NCBI GenBank assembly: GCA_004009845.1
Contig: RMBW01000019.1
Coordinates: 186,001-250,000 of the forward strand
Source of the DNA: Davidsoniella eucalypti
Lineage: Eukaryota > Ascomycota > Sordariomycetes > Microascales > Ceratocystidaceae
Reading direction: 5' to 3'
DNA length: 64,000 nucleotides
Numbering within the stretch: position 1 is the stretch's first letter; every line of letters begins with the position of its first letter. Position numbers and translations under genes: made by a program. Positions 10,057 through 21,378 of this stretch are shown here, piece by piece. Below the pieces are notes generated by a model, which did no database searches, was not told the DNA's origin, and saw only the letters and a list, made by a program, of their open reading frames with translations.

Positions 10057-11708
10057 ATGGCCTTTGGTACGTTTTCCTCCTTTCCTCGAATTCATCATCC
10101 TTTTCTCCTGTATCTCTACAATCAACGACCTATAGCCATCGATCTTGAATCTGTTATGAAGTAATCTTGCTTGCCGATATTGGTAACTCCGGCTCGGATC
10201 TCAAGTCGCGCATCATATTTGAATGTGGCTTGCCATGGCCTTTGCGCCTGAAGCATTCGATGATCCAAGTATCGCGACAATTGAGACCTAGCGCGCGGAA
10301 CACCAAATCGCAAGGATTATGTCCAGGTAGATGAGAATATTGGAAAAAATCTATGAGCAGAGTCTGGACTTGACTCTATAGGCACACAATCAAAATCGAT
10401 CCGATACGCGAAGGCAAAGTCATAACGAGCTGCAAGAGACATGAAAATCGGATTTCCGTTGTTCTTTTGTAGCCAGCTCAATAACATACTAGTTGCTTAC
10501 TTCTACTCTCACAATATCTAGGTGTAGCAATTGACGACGACGAATCCGAATCTGGGCCTAGCTTCGTGGCTTCCATGACCGGTGTCGAACAACAAACTTC
10601 TTCAAAGCCTAGTCCTTCTACCGACGATCCCGACGCGATGAACATTGACAGTGGCAATACAGTCTCTGACAAGGGGAACAAACCGACGAGCAAGGCAGTG
10701 GCTAAACCACCTCCAGCAAACGATGTGAATCAGGATATCGAGCTCGGAGAAGATGAGTATGTCTATAAGACCATAGACCTGTCAAAGAAAACCATCAGAA
10801 ACCAAGTAGGCTAATCAATGGCAATATTTCATTTTGGTTGTGTGTAGATATATTGTCGAAAATATCTTGAGTCATGTAGTGACAGGAAAAACTGTCAAAT
10901 TCCAGGTCAAATGGGAAGGCTATGATAACCCGATAGACAACACCTGGGAGCCAGAAGAATCATTGAGGTACGTACCCCACCTCATATCCAGTTCTACGAT
11001 GAAAATCGTCTTGCTAATACGGTAGTATAGAGAAGGCGCGGAGTCTATCCTTGAAGCGTATCTCGAAAAAGTTGGAGGCTTAGAGGGCATCTTCAACTCC
11101 GCCAAGGAAGGCAATAATTCTAAGAAACGCAGACAGAAATCCGACAGAAGATCAACTGCATCAGCTGTAGCGAAGGACAAAAAACCCAACAAAGAACGGC
11201 AAAAACAGCAACGAGAAGACGAAGATGACGAGAGGGAAGGAGACAACGACACTTCTAAACCCGAGCCAGCTTCAAAGAGAGTCCGTACGGGATATTCCGT
11301 TGAAAGCTCACCATCGCCTGTCCCAGCAACAAGACATTCTTTATCATTAAAATCCAACACTGCAGCTACCGCCGCAACGACAAAGTCCCGAACGGAGAAC
11401 CAACCATGGTGTCCACCTAGCGGCCTATGGGAAGATGATATTGAAAGCATTGCCGTCTGCCACGAACCTTCGGGTCCGGGAGGAGCTATGCAGCTCCAGG
11501 TCTTCCTAACCTGGAACAATGGAAAGAAGACAAAGCATACGACCGAGGTGGTGTATAAGAGAGCCCCTCAAAAGGTAAAGTTTCCTTCACACATTCAACA
11601 ATGTTCAAGTCATCACTAACAACCTTGTGTGTATAGATGCTTCAATTCTATGAGAAGCATATCAAGATTATCGATGTGGATAGCGACGATGAGATTGAGC
11701 CGAAATAG
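10057..11708 (+). CDS. Heterochromatin protein 1-type chromodomain protein
   Basis: Well-supported exons: (10522 or 10566)-10756, 10848-10967, 11031-11574 and 11637-11708, with introns of 91, 63 and 62 nt (CTAAT or CTAAC branch sites). From Met 10566 the product is 308 aa. The chromodomain begins right after the first good intron (EDEYIVENILSH, FQVKWEGYDNP, NTWEPEESL). A Lys/Arg/Glu-rich hinge follows. The C-terminus is a chromoshadow domain (LQVFLTWNNGKKTKHTTEVV, then QFYEKHIKIIDVD). HP1 proteins bind methylated H3K9 and dimerise through the shadow domain to silence repeats. The true start is uncertain. ATGGCCTTTG at 10057-10066 followed by GTACGT joins in frame to 10522 (MAFGVAIDDDES), but the intron would be 455 nt. 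The gene ends in TAG. Confidence 0.85.
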
Positions 11709-12006
11709 AGAGACATCTACATATTTCTTGTAATTTCTCCACGTCTTTGTCATATATATATCAAGTATATAGTTTGAAAGACTCACTTGATCTATATATA
11801 TATATGCCTTAGTCGTCGGGGATATGCCGTCCCTTTCTTTACATGAATTACCTAATACCACTTTACGTTCAAGAAATTTCTGCCGTATTCCTTTCACTGC
11901 CATGATTATATATGTATGTTTTGTTTGTGACATTCGCCTGCCAATCCCGCCTGCAGTCGATTCCCATATAGAGACTGTGGTTACCTAGAATGTCAAGATT
12001 CGTATT

Positions 12007-12107
12007 GGCAAGATGGCCGAGTTGGTTATGGCGTCAGGTTAAGGTCGTTCCTTAACGCAAGTTTCCTGATGGAGAAATCCGCCTGGGTTCGAGTCCCAGT
12101 CTTGTCA
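12007..12107 (+). tRNA. tRNA-Leu (AAG) with a 19-nt intron
   Basis: Acceptor GGCAAGA pairs with TCTTGTC, discriminator A at 12107. Anticodon stem TCAGG/CCTGA, anticodon AAG at 12041-12043. The intron is 12045-12063 and contains CCTTAA, able to pair with the anticodon as typical. A long variable arm marks a class II tRNA. T arm CTGGG TTCGAGT CCCAG. A T5 run follows at about 12115-12119. Confidence 0.92.
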
Positions 12108-12114
12108 CCATTAC

Positions 12115-12119
12115 TTTTT
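12115..12119 (+). terminator. Pol III terminator of tRNA-Leu
   Basis: TTTTT run eight bases after the discriminator base. Confidence 0.6.
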
Positions 12120-13192
12120 GCTGTCTTCATAACTCTGGCTGTTGTAGTAGCTGTGTCTTTTTGATGTTTCTCATATATTGATCATGAAGCTATATTCACA
12201 TGAAAGGACTTTGGACATTCTGGCTAGAAGCAGTGCTGTACTCAAGTTTGAAACCGAAAAAACTAATGACCAGATCAATAGTTGAGATTATCTTGATATC
12301 GCTTGGCTATGCGAACTTGAAGTCTTCTTTTTTATTTTACGTATTGATACTTCAGCACGGTAAATTTTATTTCTCAATATGTGTGGGTATTGACTGGCTA
12401 CTTACAATATATTCTTCAATGTTGTTTCAAGTTTTTCCTCACTTCGCTTGGATGCATTAAACCCCTGGCTTAAAAAAACGCCGCAAGAGAATCGATAATC
12501 AAAGCTCCAAAAGCTTACCAAACCCCCCAACCTTTGCGGGTTTTTTTTTCCTGATTTATTTTGTTAGGCTTAGCTTTGTTATGGTTGCGTGGCAACCGCG
12601 CCGTATTTGGTATTTCGAGGAGGAGAAAAACAAAACAAGAAATATATAACATCTAGAAAACTGTGACTGATGCTGCTTATATATTGTATTCTCTGGGAGC
12701 TTTGTTAATTTATATTTCGCAGTAAAATACATTCTTCTTTCTTTTCTAATTCTTTGCCAAAATATCGTGTTATGGTCTGACAAAGCGTAGTAAGTTCTCT
12801 TTTTCTTTTTTATTATTGTGTTCAGCCACCTCGATTGATACAAGTACCCACCACATTACTTCTTATTCTGCCTCCCCTATTCTGCGCATTTTGGAACGCG
12901 ATCTATGCTTTATTTTTTCCGGTCTTTCTAGTTTCTAATTCTTTGTCTACTTTCTTTCAGTCACTGCATTTTTCAATAAATAGAATTCCAGAGGATATAT
13001 AGCCTCTTTTTTCTTCTATATTATCATCTAAACACTAAGATAACGACCTCTCTATAACGTCTCTTCATTCCTAGAATCCCGACCTGAACGCCTAAACACG
13101 AAAAAATATATATTCACATATACGTACATACCACACATCCGGCTTGACGTCATCGCATATATTATAACCATCTATTCCTATTCTCGCCCATC
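12120..13192. other. No coding gene seen; promoter and leader of the small membrane protein at its 3' end
   Basis: AT-rich with T- and A-runs. From about 12950 it becomes pyrimidine-rich (CTCTTTTTTCTTC), as in fungal promoters and leaders. No intact frame of note. Confidence 0.4.
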
Positions 13193-13357
13193 ATGAAGCC
13201 CAATGACGCCATCGCCGTCATCGTCATAATCATCTTCCTCTTCTTGGTACTTATCGGCTTCGGTATCTGGCGCTTCATCCACACCACACGTCGCGCCCGC
13301 ACCGAGAGTGGCTCGTCTATCAGCGAGTCGTCATCTTCGTCTTCAGGGGCGAATTAA
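13193..13357 (+). CDS. Small single-pass membrane protein, 54 aa
   Basis: ATG at 13193, TAA at 13355-13357. The start reads MKPNDAIAVIVIIIFLFLVL. One hydrophobic helix spans about residues 6-28, followed by a basic patch (RFIHTTRRAR) and a Ser-rich tail. The shape recalls yeast PMP1-type proteolipids, which regulate the plasma membrane H+-ATPase, but the sequence is too short to claim homology. GC content is clearly higher than in the flanks and third positions are C/G-rich, which argues that it is translated. It lies 140-150 nt after a pyrimidine-rich leader. Confidence 0.65.
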   Translation: MKPNDAIAVIVIIIFLFLVLIGFGIWRFIHTTRRARTESGSSISESSSSSSGAN

Positions 13358-14590
13358 AGACCGACTCGCAGTCAAAATATAATTGACAACACATGGAGAC
13401 AGAAACAACGCCAAACACAATGCCGAGAGCTTGTGAAGTCGCATGCAAATGATGGTTGACTACTCTTTCTTGTTTGATTCATAGCAACATCATGCTGTAT
13501 TTGTTATCTTGTTTTTGCTTTCGATTTTGAGATCATCTCCGCCATTTGTCTACACGTTTCCGCTATCTGCTCTATAGATATCATTTTCTCGCTATTCACG
13601 TTCCTGAGAATCACATCATGGAATATTCTTTCGGTTACGACTCATGATTCTTCACTCTACCTCTACGTCGCCCTTTTTGTTTTCTTTTAATTCCCCCTCC
13701 CCTGTTCCTTTGAAGCTATCACTGAGATAAATTCTTATTTCTCTCTTGCCTTGTTATGTTGTTGGCCAGGCCTCACGTGCCCATTTCAAATATACATGTC
13801 TTCGGCCTTTTTCTCTTTTTCTTCTTTGTTGTTTTTTCTCGGAACTTGAAATGTTTGTTTTCACTAACATATCAAACACGCTTTAAACGGATCAATTTTC
13901 TTTCTGACATCTCATTTGTGCTTTCCCCGCACGTGTTTAATTTCTTATCATGTATGTAGCTAGATGAATCGTGGAAATTTGTGTATTTTTGTAATTAGCT
14001 TTGCTTGTATATTATTTGTGTGTGCGAATATATGTGTGATAGATGATATTCCGATTTACTCTTAGTTATTGACTACTTAAGATTTTGGTATTCTTTGCTT
14101 CTATCTTTTGTTCTTCTTATCTTTGACTTCGACCTATTTTGATCCTAGCAATACGGTGGCATATCAATGTCATAAGTTAGCTGATGCTATCTTCTCTTTT
14201 AGACATGGCTATAACTACATTTTTTGCACGATTCTCTTTTTGCGAGGGAACGGGTGAGCACTTAAATTAACCGTCGTGAAATCATTAGGGTTCAGGGTCT
14301 TTGAAATGATGGCACGTAACACAGATCAATAAAAATCGTGACGATAGGGATTTGGAATAGATTGGATATACGCTAGTTGGTCTAAAAATATAAAACAAAA
14401 AAGCATTTTTAGACAACGAGTAATTCTCTTCAGGCCATCGAACGGAGAAAGGTAGATGGAATGATTTCAGTCCCCTAAACAATATTTAAATAAAGATACA
14501 TCATAGTGCTAAGGCTATGTGGTAATGGTGAGTTACGCACCTAGCCTACCCGTTAAAAATCTTCCGCTATGTATACTATGAATACAAGTT
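13358..14590. other. No gene seen
   Basis: AT-rich DNA, first part probably the 3' UTR of the small membrane protein. No supportable frame. Confidence 0.4.
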
Positions 14591-15018
14591 CTTGTTGTTA
14601 GCCTTGACAATTGGATATGGCTACTAGCCAATATAAAGATGACTTGCTTGATATTGGGTGGAGTTACAGGAGAGATTTCTAAATATCTAGAAGGAACTCC
14701 TTACTGAAGTTAAAGAAAGTGTTTTTATGATACAGGGATCCACTTTGTACGACATCAATTCAACTTGTAAGGTGATGCTACTTGTTGTATGACAGTTTGA
14801 CTATGATACTGAGAATCACTGTGAGAGCATATTGGAGTACTTGAAAGAAGATTTGATGGTATTTGTAAAAACTTAAAACCCAGTGGGAAAAACAGAAAAA
14901 AGTAAAGAAACAACAAAAAAACCCCTATTGGGGGAAAAAATCCAAAGACCTCCATAGAAAAAAAAAAACAAAAGAAAAGAAAAACATGAATTTGAAAAAA
15001 ACAAGAAATAAGATATAA

Positions 15019-15660
15019 GTCTCTTTTTTGACTTGTGGATCTTTTTTTTGATCCTGTACTTTCATCCCCTGTGGCCTATTTTTTGGCCTTTTGATATATC
15101 ATCTTCAACTCAATCTGAGGTGGTCTCTTTTTTGACCAATGGATCTTTTTTTTGATCTTCTCCTCATATCCTAATACTCTGTGACCTATTTTTTGGTCTT
15201 TTGATATATCATCTTCAACTCGATCTGAGGTGGTCTCTTTTTTGACCAGTGGATCTTTTTTTTGATCCTCTCCTCATGTCCTAATACTCTGTGACCTATT
15301 TTTTGGTCTTTTGATATATCATCTTCAACTCAATCTGAGGTGGTCTCTTTTTTGACCAATGGATCTTTTTTTTGATCCTCTCCTCATATCCTAATACTCT
15401 GTGACCTATTTTTTGGTCTTTTGATATCTCATCTTTAACTCGATGTGAGGTGGTCTCTTTTTTGACCAATGGATCTTTTTTTTGATCTTCTCCTCATGTC
15501 CTAATACTCTGTGACCTATTTTTTGGTCTTTCGATTCGTCGTCCTAGCCACGCCTGAAAGGGTCTCTTTTTGACCAGCGGACCTTTTTTTTGGTCCTGTC
15601 TTTTCATCTTCGTCTCCGTGGCCTATTTTTGGCCCTCGATCTATTTTTCGATCGTTTTGC
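15019..15660. repeat. Six-unit ~110-bp tandem array of homopolymer-loop hairpins
   Basis: Units start near 15020, 15124, 15234, 15344, 15454 and 15563. Each unit (plus strand) carries three mini-inverted repeats around T-runs. Type 1 is TGGTC/GACCA, type 2 GGATC/GATCC, type 3 GACC/GGTC. Stems change in a compensating way: type 1 is AAGTC/GACTT in unit 1, type 2 is GGACC/GGTCC in unit 6, type 3 is GGCC/GGCC in units 1 and 6. An extra CGATC/GATCG pair closes the array. In gene D sense (minus) the loops are A-rich. The array lies in the 3' region of gene D. Confidence 0.85.
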
Positions 15661-15699
15661 TATTTCAACATCTCGTCCCCAATGTCTATCTAGAGGAAT

Positions 15700-16260
15700 C
15701 TATCTGAAGAGGTATTCTTTATGACCATCAAGTTAGATATATAAGGGGGTGGGGGGACTTACCTTGGCTTATGAAGTCCGGTCATCCAAGTATTGAGGAG
15801 TTAGCATCATGCATAGTTATCTTCTGGAAGGGGAGTAATACTTACTTGCTGTAGGATTAGCGCGGAAAGCCGAGAAGCTCGAACTCAGGGACTGAGTAAC
15901 CGAGGAAGCGAGAAACTATAGACTCTACCCGTGATGCCACTGTCCACCTCCGTAGTCAGCACTTCCTCCGCCCCTGCCTAGGTGCATTTCACACTCCCTT
16001 GATGTGTGCACCGGGCCCCATCAACCCCAGGTATCCCCTCGGGAATAGCTGAGTACGGTAGCCCTTGTGAAGTCAGAGCCCAAACCCATCCTCCTCTCCT
16101 CCTCCCCTACCATCGAAAGGTAACCGTCTTCCTTGGAACCTTGCCTCGCTCCAAGTCAGGTTACCTCCGATCTTCAGCCTCCATCTACCCCACCATCCGC
16201 AGATAGTGAGTCCGGAGACTGGCGAACCCGGTCATCCCTAGCCCCGCTAGGTCACGGGCC
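15700..16260. other. Part of gene D 3' region, no separate gene
   Basis: GC-richer stretch; 16150-16215 matches E near 33225-33280 in opposite orientation. Frames here look incidental. Confidence 0.4.
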
Positions 16261-16359
16261 CGTCCGCACCGTCAACAACCATATGATGTGAATAACGGAA
16301 TAAGTGGCGGATAATGAAAGCGTATGAAACAAAGAAGTGAAGAAATCTGAGTACGGTTG

Positions 16360-16650
16360 GATGTACGAATGGAAGTAAGAATGGAGGTAAGAATGGAAGT
16401 AATAATGGAAGTAAAAATGGAAGTAGTAATGGAAGTAATAATGGAAGTAATAATGGAAGTAATAATGGAGGTAATAATGGAGGTGATAATAAAGGTAATA
16501 ATGGAGGTAATAATGATGGTAATAATGAAAGTAAGAATGGAAGTATGAATGGAAGTATGAATGGAAGTAATAATGGAAGTAATAATGAAGGTAAGAATGG
16601 AGGTGATAATGAAGGTAATAATGGAGGTAATAATGGAGGAAAGAAAAGAT
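16360..16650. repeat. 12-bp minisatellite
   Basis: About 23 tandem units of consensus AATGGAAGTAAT with G/A variation. Copy E keeps only one or so comparable unit (TTACCTCCATC near 33164), so the array expanded in D. Because 12 is a multiple of 3, all frames are open across it and give false repetitive proteins. Confidence 0.9.
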
Positions 16651-17145
16651 ATAAAAATGATGGTAAAGAGGATAATAAAACTTAGTAGTGAGAACAAAAG
16701 AGGATTTTGAAATAGAGAGCAAAGCCTTCCAAAACTGAAAGATGTAGAACCTGAGCTAAGTTACGCTCTGGTGTGCTCAAAGGAGATGGCGAATCCTCGA
16801 GAATAAGACGCATAGGATGACAGGCGGGTAGTATATAACAACCTTTGAAACTTAGAGACTTGCGGCTAAGATCAAAGAATCAAAAGCCAGTGGAGGCATG
16901 TGGATAGGAGCTCGGACTCAGGAACAGTCAACAAGCTATCTCACGTTAGGTATTGAGCTTGGTGCTTTCGATGTTGCTCGTCGGTTCGATGTGGGATTCT
17001 TGGCCTAAGACGGGACTCGGAACGCTGTAAGACCGAGAAGGCTGCAAGATCGGAAATGCCTGTGTCGAAGAGATGGGACAGGGAACCAGAAGTGAAACCA
17101 AAAAGGTTTGTGGTGGGAGAATCAAAGAATATTGGTATGTGAAGC

Positions 17146-18285
17146 TTAGTCGAGATGCGACATGCACCGCGGGCGTAGCCGGGTAGCCCAAGGCTTAGTA
17201 GAGCCAGTGGGCGGGACAGCCGACTTTGCTCGGCGGCGGCGCTGACTTTGGGAGCTAGTGGGAGAATTAGGAGGAGAAGAAGAAGCAGAAGAAAGAGAAG
17301 TAGGAGAAGGAGAAGTAGGAGAAGGAGAAGTAGGAGAAGGAGAAGCTGCAGAAGGTGAAGCAGAAGAAGAAGAACCAGGAGAAAAATCAACGGGAGGATC
17401 GGCGGGACAATGGAGAGGAGAATTGATAACAGAATTGGCCGTGACCTTTTCAAGGGATGTCGAAGCAGTCAACTGCCACTCCTCATATTCACCCATGATC
17501 TGGGCGTTAATTTCGTCCTGAGCGGCCAAATCGTCCTCCAGTTGCTCATAAAAGACAGCGGCAGCCTCAAAGGCCTTCTCCTCCTCTAGACGGGCCTCGT
17601 CTTCCTTTCGCAGTTGTGCTTCCAATTTTAAAGCTGCTTCATGGGCAGCCTTCTCGGCTCTCGGAATCATGGATCTAGCAAAGGCAGCACGGTCAGCGGC
17701 GCGCGCTTCCCAGCCCTTAACAAGGAGAGCAAGTATCCGTTTGCTATCCTCCGCAGATTGGGCATCCAGGGCCGCCTGGAACTCGTCCTTTCTTTTCTGC
17801 TTAATAGCTTCTTCGGCAGCCTTCTTCTTCTCTTCGAGGGCCTTTTCATCAGCCTTCTTTTTGAGATCTTCCTGGCGACGTTCCTTGCGCCACTGGCGGG
17901 CAACCTCGCGTTGACGTTTCAGAAGGTTAGGAGAAGAATAGGGTAGCACAAACGGAAAGGGTGGACCATTAGGATTGCTTTCTTCGGCGTCAAGAGCGAG
18001 CTTTCTTCTCTTGCTGGTAGGAGGAACTTTGGTCTCCCAAGAGGCAGTGGGTTTCTAGTCCATGGCATCGGGGGTAGACTTAGTATCAAGAGTAGACTCA
18101 GCATCGTGATGACGGGGCCGTTTGCGCGACGAGATCGTAATCTCCCAAGAAGCAGTGGGTTTCTAATCCATAGCATCGGGGGTACACTCGCGCGAGTCGG
18201 CGTCAGATTCGTACATCTGTACGAGGTTAGTCATCGGGAATGGCGCTAGATCGTGGCATCTGGAACTTACGCTGAAGGTAGTCAT
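17146..18285 (-). CDS. Family 2 gene D: coiled-coil/basic protein with two in-frame amber codons
   Basis: Exon 1 is 18271-18285 (MTTFS) followed by GTAAGT. A 54-nt intron with ACTAAC branch leads to exon 2, 18216-17146. The frame is continuous except for TAG at 18163-18165 and 18055-18057 (codons 23 and 59), giving 361 residues if both are decoded. Each TAG sits in the repeated peptide TPDAMD-(TAG)-KPTASWE; between the two blocks the three codon changes are all synonymous. Basic clusters SSRKRPRHH and SKRRKL look like nuclear signals. A charged Ala/Lys/Glu/Arg region with coiled-coil character follows (about residues 100-230), then a Ser/Pro repeat (SPSPTSPSPTS) and a basic tail ending SHLD. 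After the second TAG there is no ATG for about 130 codons, so internal initiation is a poor explanation. Family not recognised. Confidence 0.6.
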
Positions 18286-18521
18286 CGTGGATGGTTATGA
18301 TAGTTGTGAAGTTGGTTCTTATTGCTGCGAAGCGTGTTGTATTGTAATGTGATGTAATCGTTGCTTGGAAGCGGTAGCTGTGGTATCGTTCAATGGTGGC
18401 TTGAAAGTAGCGTTGAAGGTGAAAGATGAGAGAGAAGTAAAAGAAAGGTTTTCAAGTTCAGTAAAGATGACTAGAAGAGAGAAAAAAAGTGAGCTTGAAA
18501 AATTTTCGCGACATGGGACGG

Positions 18522-18530
18522 TTTATATAC
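18522..18530 (-). promoter_or_regulatory. TATA box of gene D
   Basis: Minus strand reads GTATATAAAC about 240 bp upstream of the ATG at 18285. Confidence 0.5.
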
Positions 18531-18599
18531 TAGAGAGGCAACTGCAGCTTTTCATGGGACCGCGTCTCAGTTGAACGCGCTGGCCATCTTCAACATGAG

Positions 18600-20149
18600 T
18601 AGTTGCCGAAAGCACGGCGCTGCTTTGGGAGAACTTGATAGGTCACGTATGTGAGCTGGTTGCCCCGTTCAGAACCAACTGTGCAGTATCTATGTAAACA
18701 AGCACATTTTTCCTAAGCGTGTCTCGATGACTGGTAACGTGATCTTTCAGCATATCCCGATGAGGAGTGACTGCCATGAACAAGGTCAGTGTTCTTATGT
18801 AATCCATTATGCACAGTTCCTGTAGAGTTGATGCCATGACTTTGTCGTTTATTGTAGCAACCAACTTTGAGATGTTCTACAGTTCCGATAACATATCACA
18901 GAAGTAGATATTCATGACATGTGTCATTGCACGATCCACTTGAATATCAGACTATCATTATCAAAAGTCTTGCTACGGTATGGAAATATCTATCTGTGTC
19001 GAGGCAGCAATTTTGCCAATGCCAATATAGTCATTGCTGGTTGCTACTTCCCGTCTTGAGAAACGGTTGAGCAAGAAGTAATGATAATATTGCTAGTTAT
19101 CTGATGATTATACAACCAATACGTAGTGCTCCGTGACGCAGAATGGCCAATTATTGGGATGTTCCATAAGGCAAAAACTACCATGTATTTTATTTCCCAT
19201 TGGCTAGGAACTATGATAGTACGGGCCACCTGTTACTCTTCAAATGTTCCCATCACTAGCTATTGATCCTGACCTTGATGAGTCAGCCCTCTTGTAAAAA
19301 ACCACAGTAGTTTCAAAGGCCCGAGAGTCTTGGATCTGGGCTTGTTCCCAATATTTAGTCCGTAGTTATAGCTCGACGGTACTGTTACGAGCAGCCTCTT
19401 CGCACCAATGAACATAAGTTGCTCATATTGACCTCTCGTCGCCGTGGACAATGAACCATGATATTAGTCATCATGAAAACATATTGATAGAAGTAGCCTT
19501 GTGGAGGCATTATATAAGGAGATTTATCCAGACTAAGTTGCTACATAAACGATTCAATAACGTGTCAAACTACCTTGACTAGTTTTCATTGTATCTCGAT
19601 ATTTCAATGGCACGGAGTTGTAGGGTCTACCTTTCATATTGACAAACGCAATAAACAGCATTTCTATTGTACGACAGTGCACATGGTACTTGAGAACTTC
19701 CATACACGTATCTCTTACATGAGTGTCTACTCAATCCTATCCTCCAGCACTCATTTGCCGTTTTTAGGTTTCCATCTCCGTTCTGTGACATATGATTCAT
19801 AGATCATCAACAAAACTCCAGTTTCTATTGGAATTCTGAAGCTTTTTTGGAGTCAAAGTACTACTAGCACCCAGAGGTACATGTTGTTAACGCAGATTTC
19901 GTGTAATACATACACACTAGCAATACAAGGGTCTGTATTTCAACTTTGGGCTTATCATACAAACATACTTTTGTATAGGGAGGTGTGGGGGATGGTTAAT
20001 CAAAACAATAGTAAAGTAATAGAAAGTTGTGAAGGGGTAGGGAAAAAGAGATAGTTTTAACCGTAACTAATTAAACTAAATGCTATCATTAACAGGAAAT
20101 ATTCTTATATAGTGTTAACTTTCTCGTAATAACCATGGCAACATGAGGT
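18600..20149. other. No gene seen
   Basis: AT-rich DNA upstream of gene D and at the left edge of copy B. No intact frame or RNA gene recognised. Confidence 0.4.
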
Positions 20150-20341
20150 TTCCACTGTTCAAAGCAGATATGATACTCAAATACTTATTTTTCTACATTG
20201 TTTAATAATATTCATGCACAAATAGAACCATTTGTTTATATATAGAATTTAACGTTCATTTATTATATTGATATATTGATGACCAATCCACCTAACTATT
20301 AACCCTCTACCTATCTCTCAACAACCGATACCTTTTCCTGT

Positions 20342-21195
20342 GGTGCGAATCTTAGACTCAAGCATCCAACCAAGATCTCCAGCATGTGCACTGATTTTTC
20401 ATCAAATCAAGTGTAAAGCTTGAGGAGAACTCCCAAAGTTACCATGATGAACTGCATGTGTAGGATACATGACTCAGTTCTAGGTTCACTAGAAATGCCA
20501 CAGTTTCATACTGTGGGTTTTCTAGAGACAGATGCCCATTGTGACAATTGGGCACTGAGAATCTTGTATAATCAGTGAACTTCAAACAATATGTAAGACT
20601 CATTCCGCTCTATAGGAAAATAAGAGATGACTACAACTTCTTGGTCCCCGGCAAGATGCCTAGATAGAGGCAAACCGTTTAGACGAAAAAGGAGTGTCAT
20701 CTCCTTCTATAGAAACGAGGGATACCGTCTTGGTCCCCGGCAAGATGCCCAAAGGCAAACCGTTTAGACGAAGAGGAGTCGACTCGCTCTATAGAAGAGG
20801 TAACTTCTTGGTCCCCGGCAAGATGCCCGAAGGCAAACCGTTTAGACGAAGAAGGAGAATGTTCCATGTGGGTGATTGCAACAACACGCGGTGAGAAGCA
20901 AAAAACGTGGATGCAGGGCTCCCGAAGAAGCCGGCTGCTGGCGTTGCATAGCTATCAAAGCTAAAGGCAAACAACCTATGGAACGTACCGGGCCGGTGAG
21001 AACGTTATAGAAACGACAATGGATGCAGGGCGTTGAAATGCCGGCTGCTGGCCGCGATAGAGAGAGGTACCAGAGATAACTAGTCGGCCGGTGAGCAAAC
21101 GTTATAACAACGACAATGGATGCAGGGCTATAGATGAAGCCGGCTGCTGGCAACGACTATGAGTTATCAATCTGAAGAAGAGCGGGGTGGAAGAG
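20342..21195 (-). repeat. Conserved structured 3' module of copy B
   Basis: Same order of hairpins and tandem repeats as 380-1245. One stem shows a supporting change: CCACAGT/ACTGTGG here against CCATAGT/ACTGTGG in A and C. Identity to A and C is far higher than between the coding exons. Confidence 0.65.
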
Positions 21196-21378
21196 TCAAA
21201 AACAAAGTGAGAAGTTAGTGATAGTAAGATTCAAAGACAATGGGAGAAAGATGATGGTGGAGAGTAATATAGGTGGGAGATAATCTCAAAAAACCAACAA
21301 GCAAAAACAATAAGTAAGAATGCTTTGTAAATGTAAAAATAACAAAGGAAGCAAAGAAGAAATGTGAAAGCCATGAAC

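Larger units (their letters stand above)
14600..18600 (-). repeat. Family 2 unit, copy D (gene plus long 3' region)
   Basis: In minus-strand sense this block matches the truncated copy E at about 32570-33720. Shared landmarks include the gene's C-terminal tail, TAGCTTGTTGAC, CGTCTTATTCTCGAGG, GGGGTAGATGGAGGCTGAAG and a TTTTTCTGTTTTTCCCACT block. D carries two tandem-repeat expansions that E lacks: the 12-bp array near 16360-16650 and the 110-bp hairpin array at 15019-15660. Confidence 0.75.

Noticed and set aside
15019..15660. CRISPR-like array
   Set aside because: Units are whole tandem repeats without unique spacers, in a fungal genome.
16252..16722. Two overlapping highly repetitive reading frames (Tyr/His-rich and Ile/Ser/Thr-rich)
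   Set aside because: They arise from the 12-bp minisatellite, which keeps all frames open.
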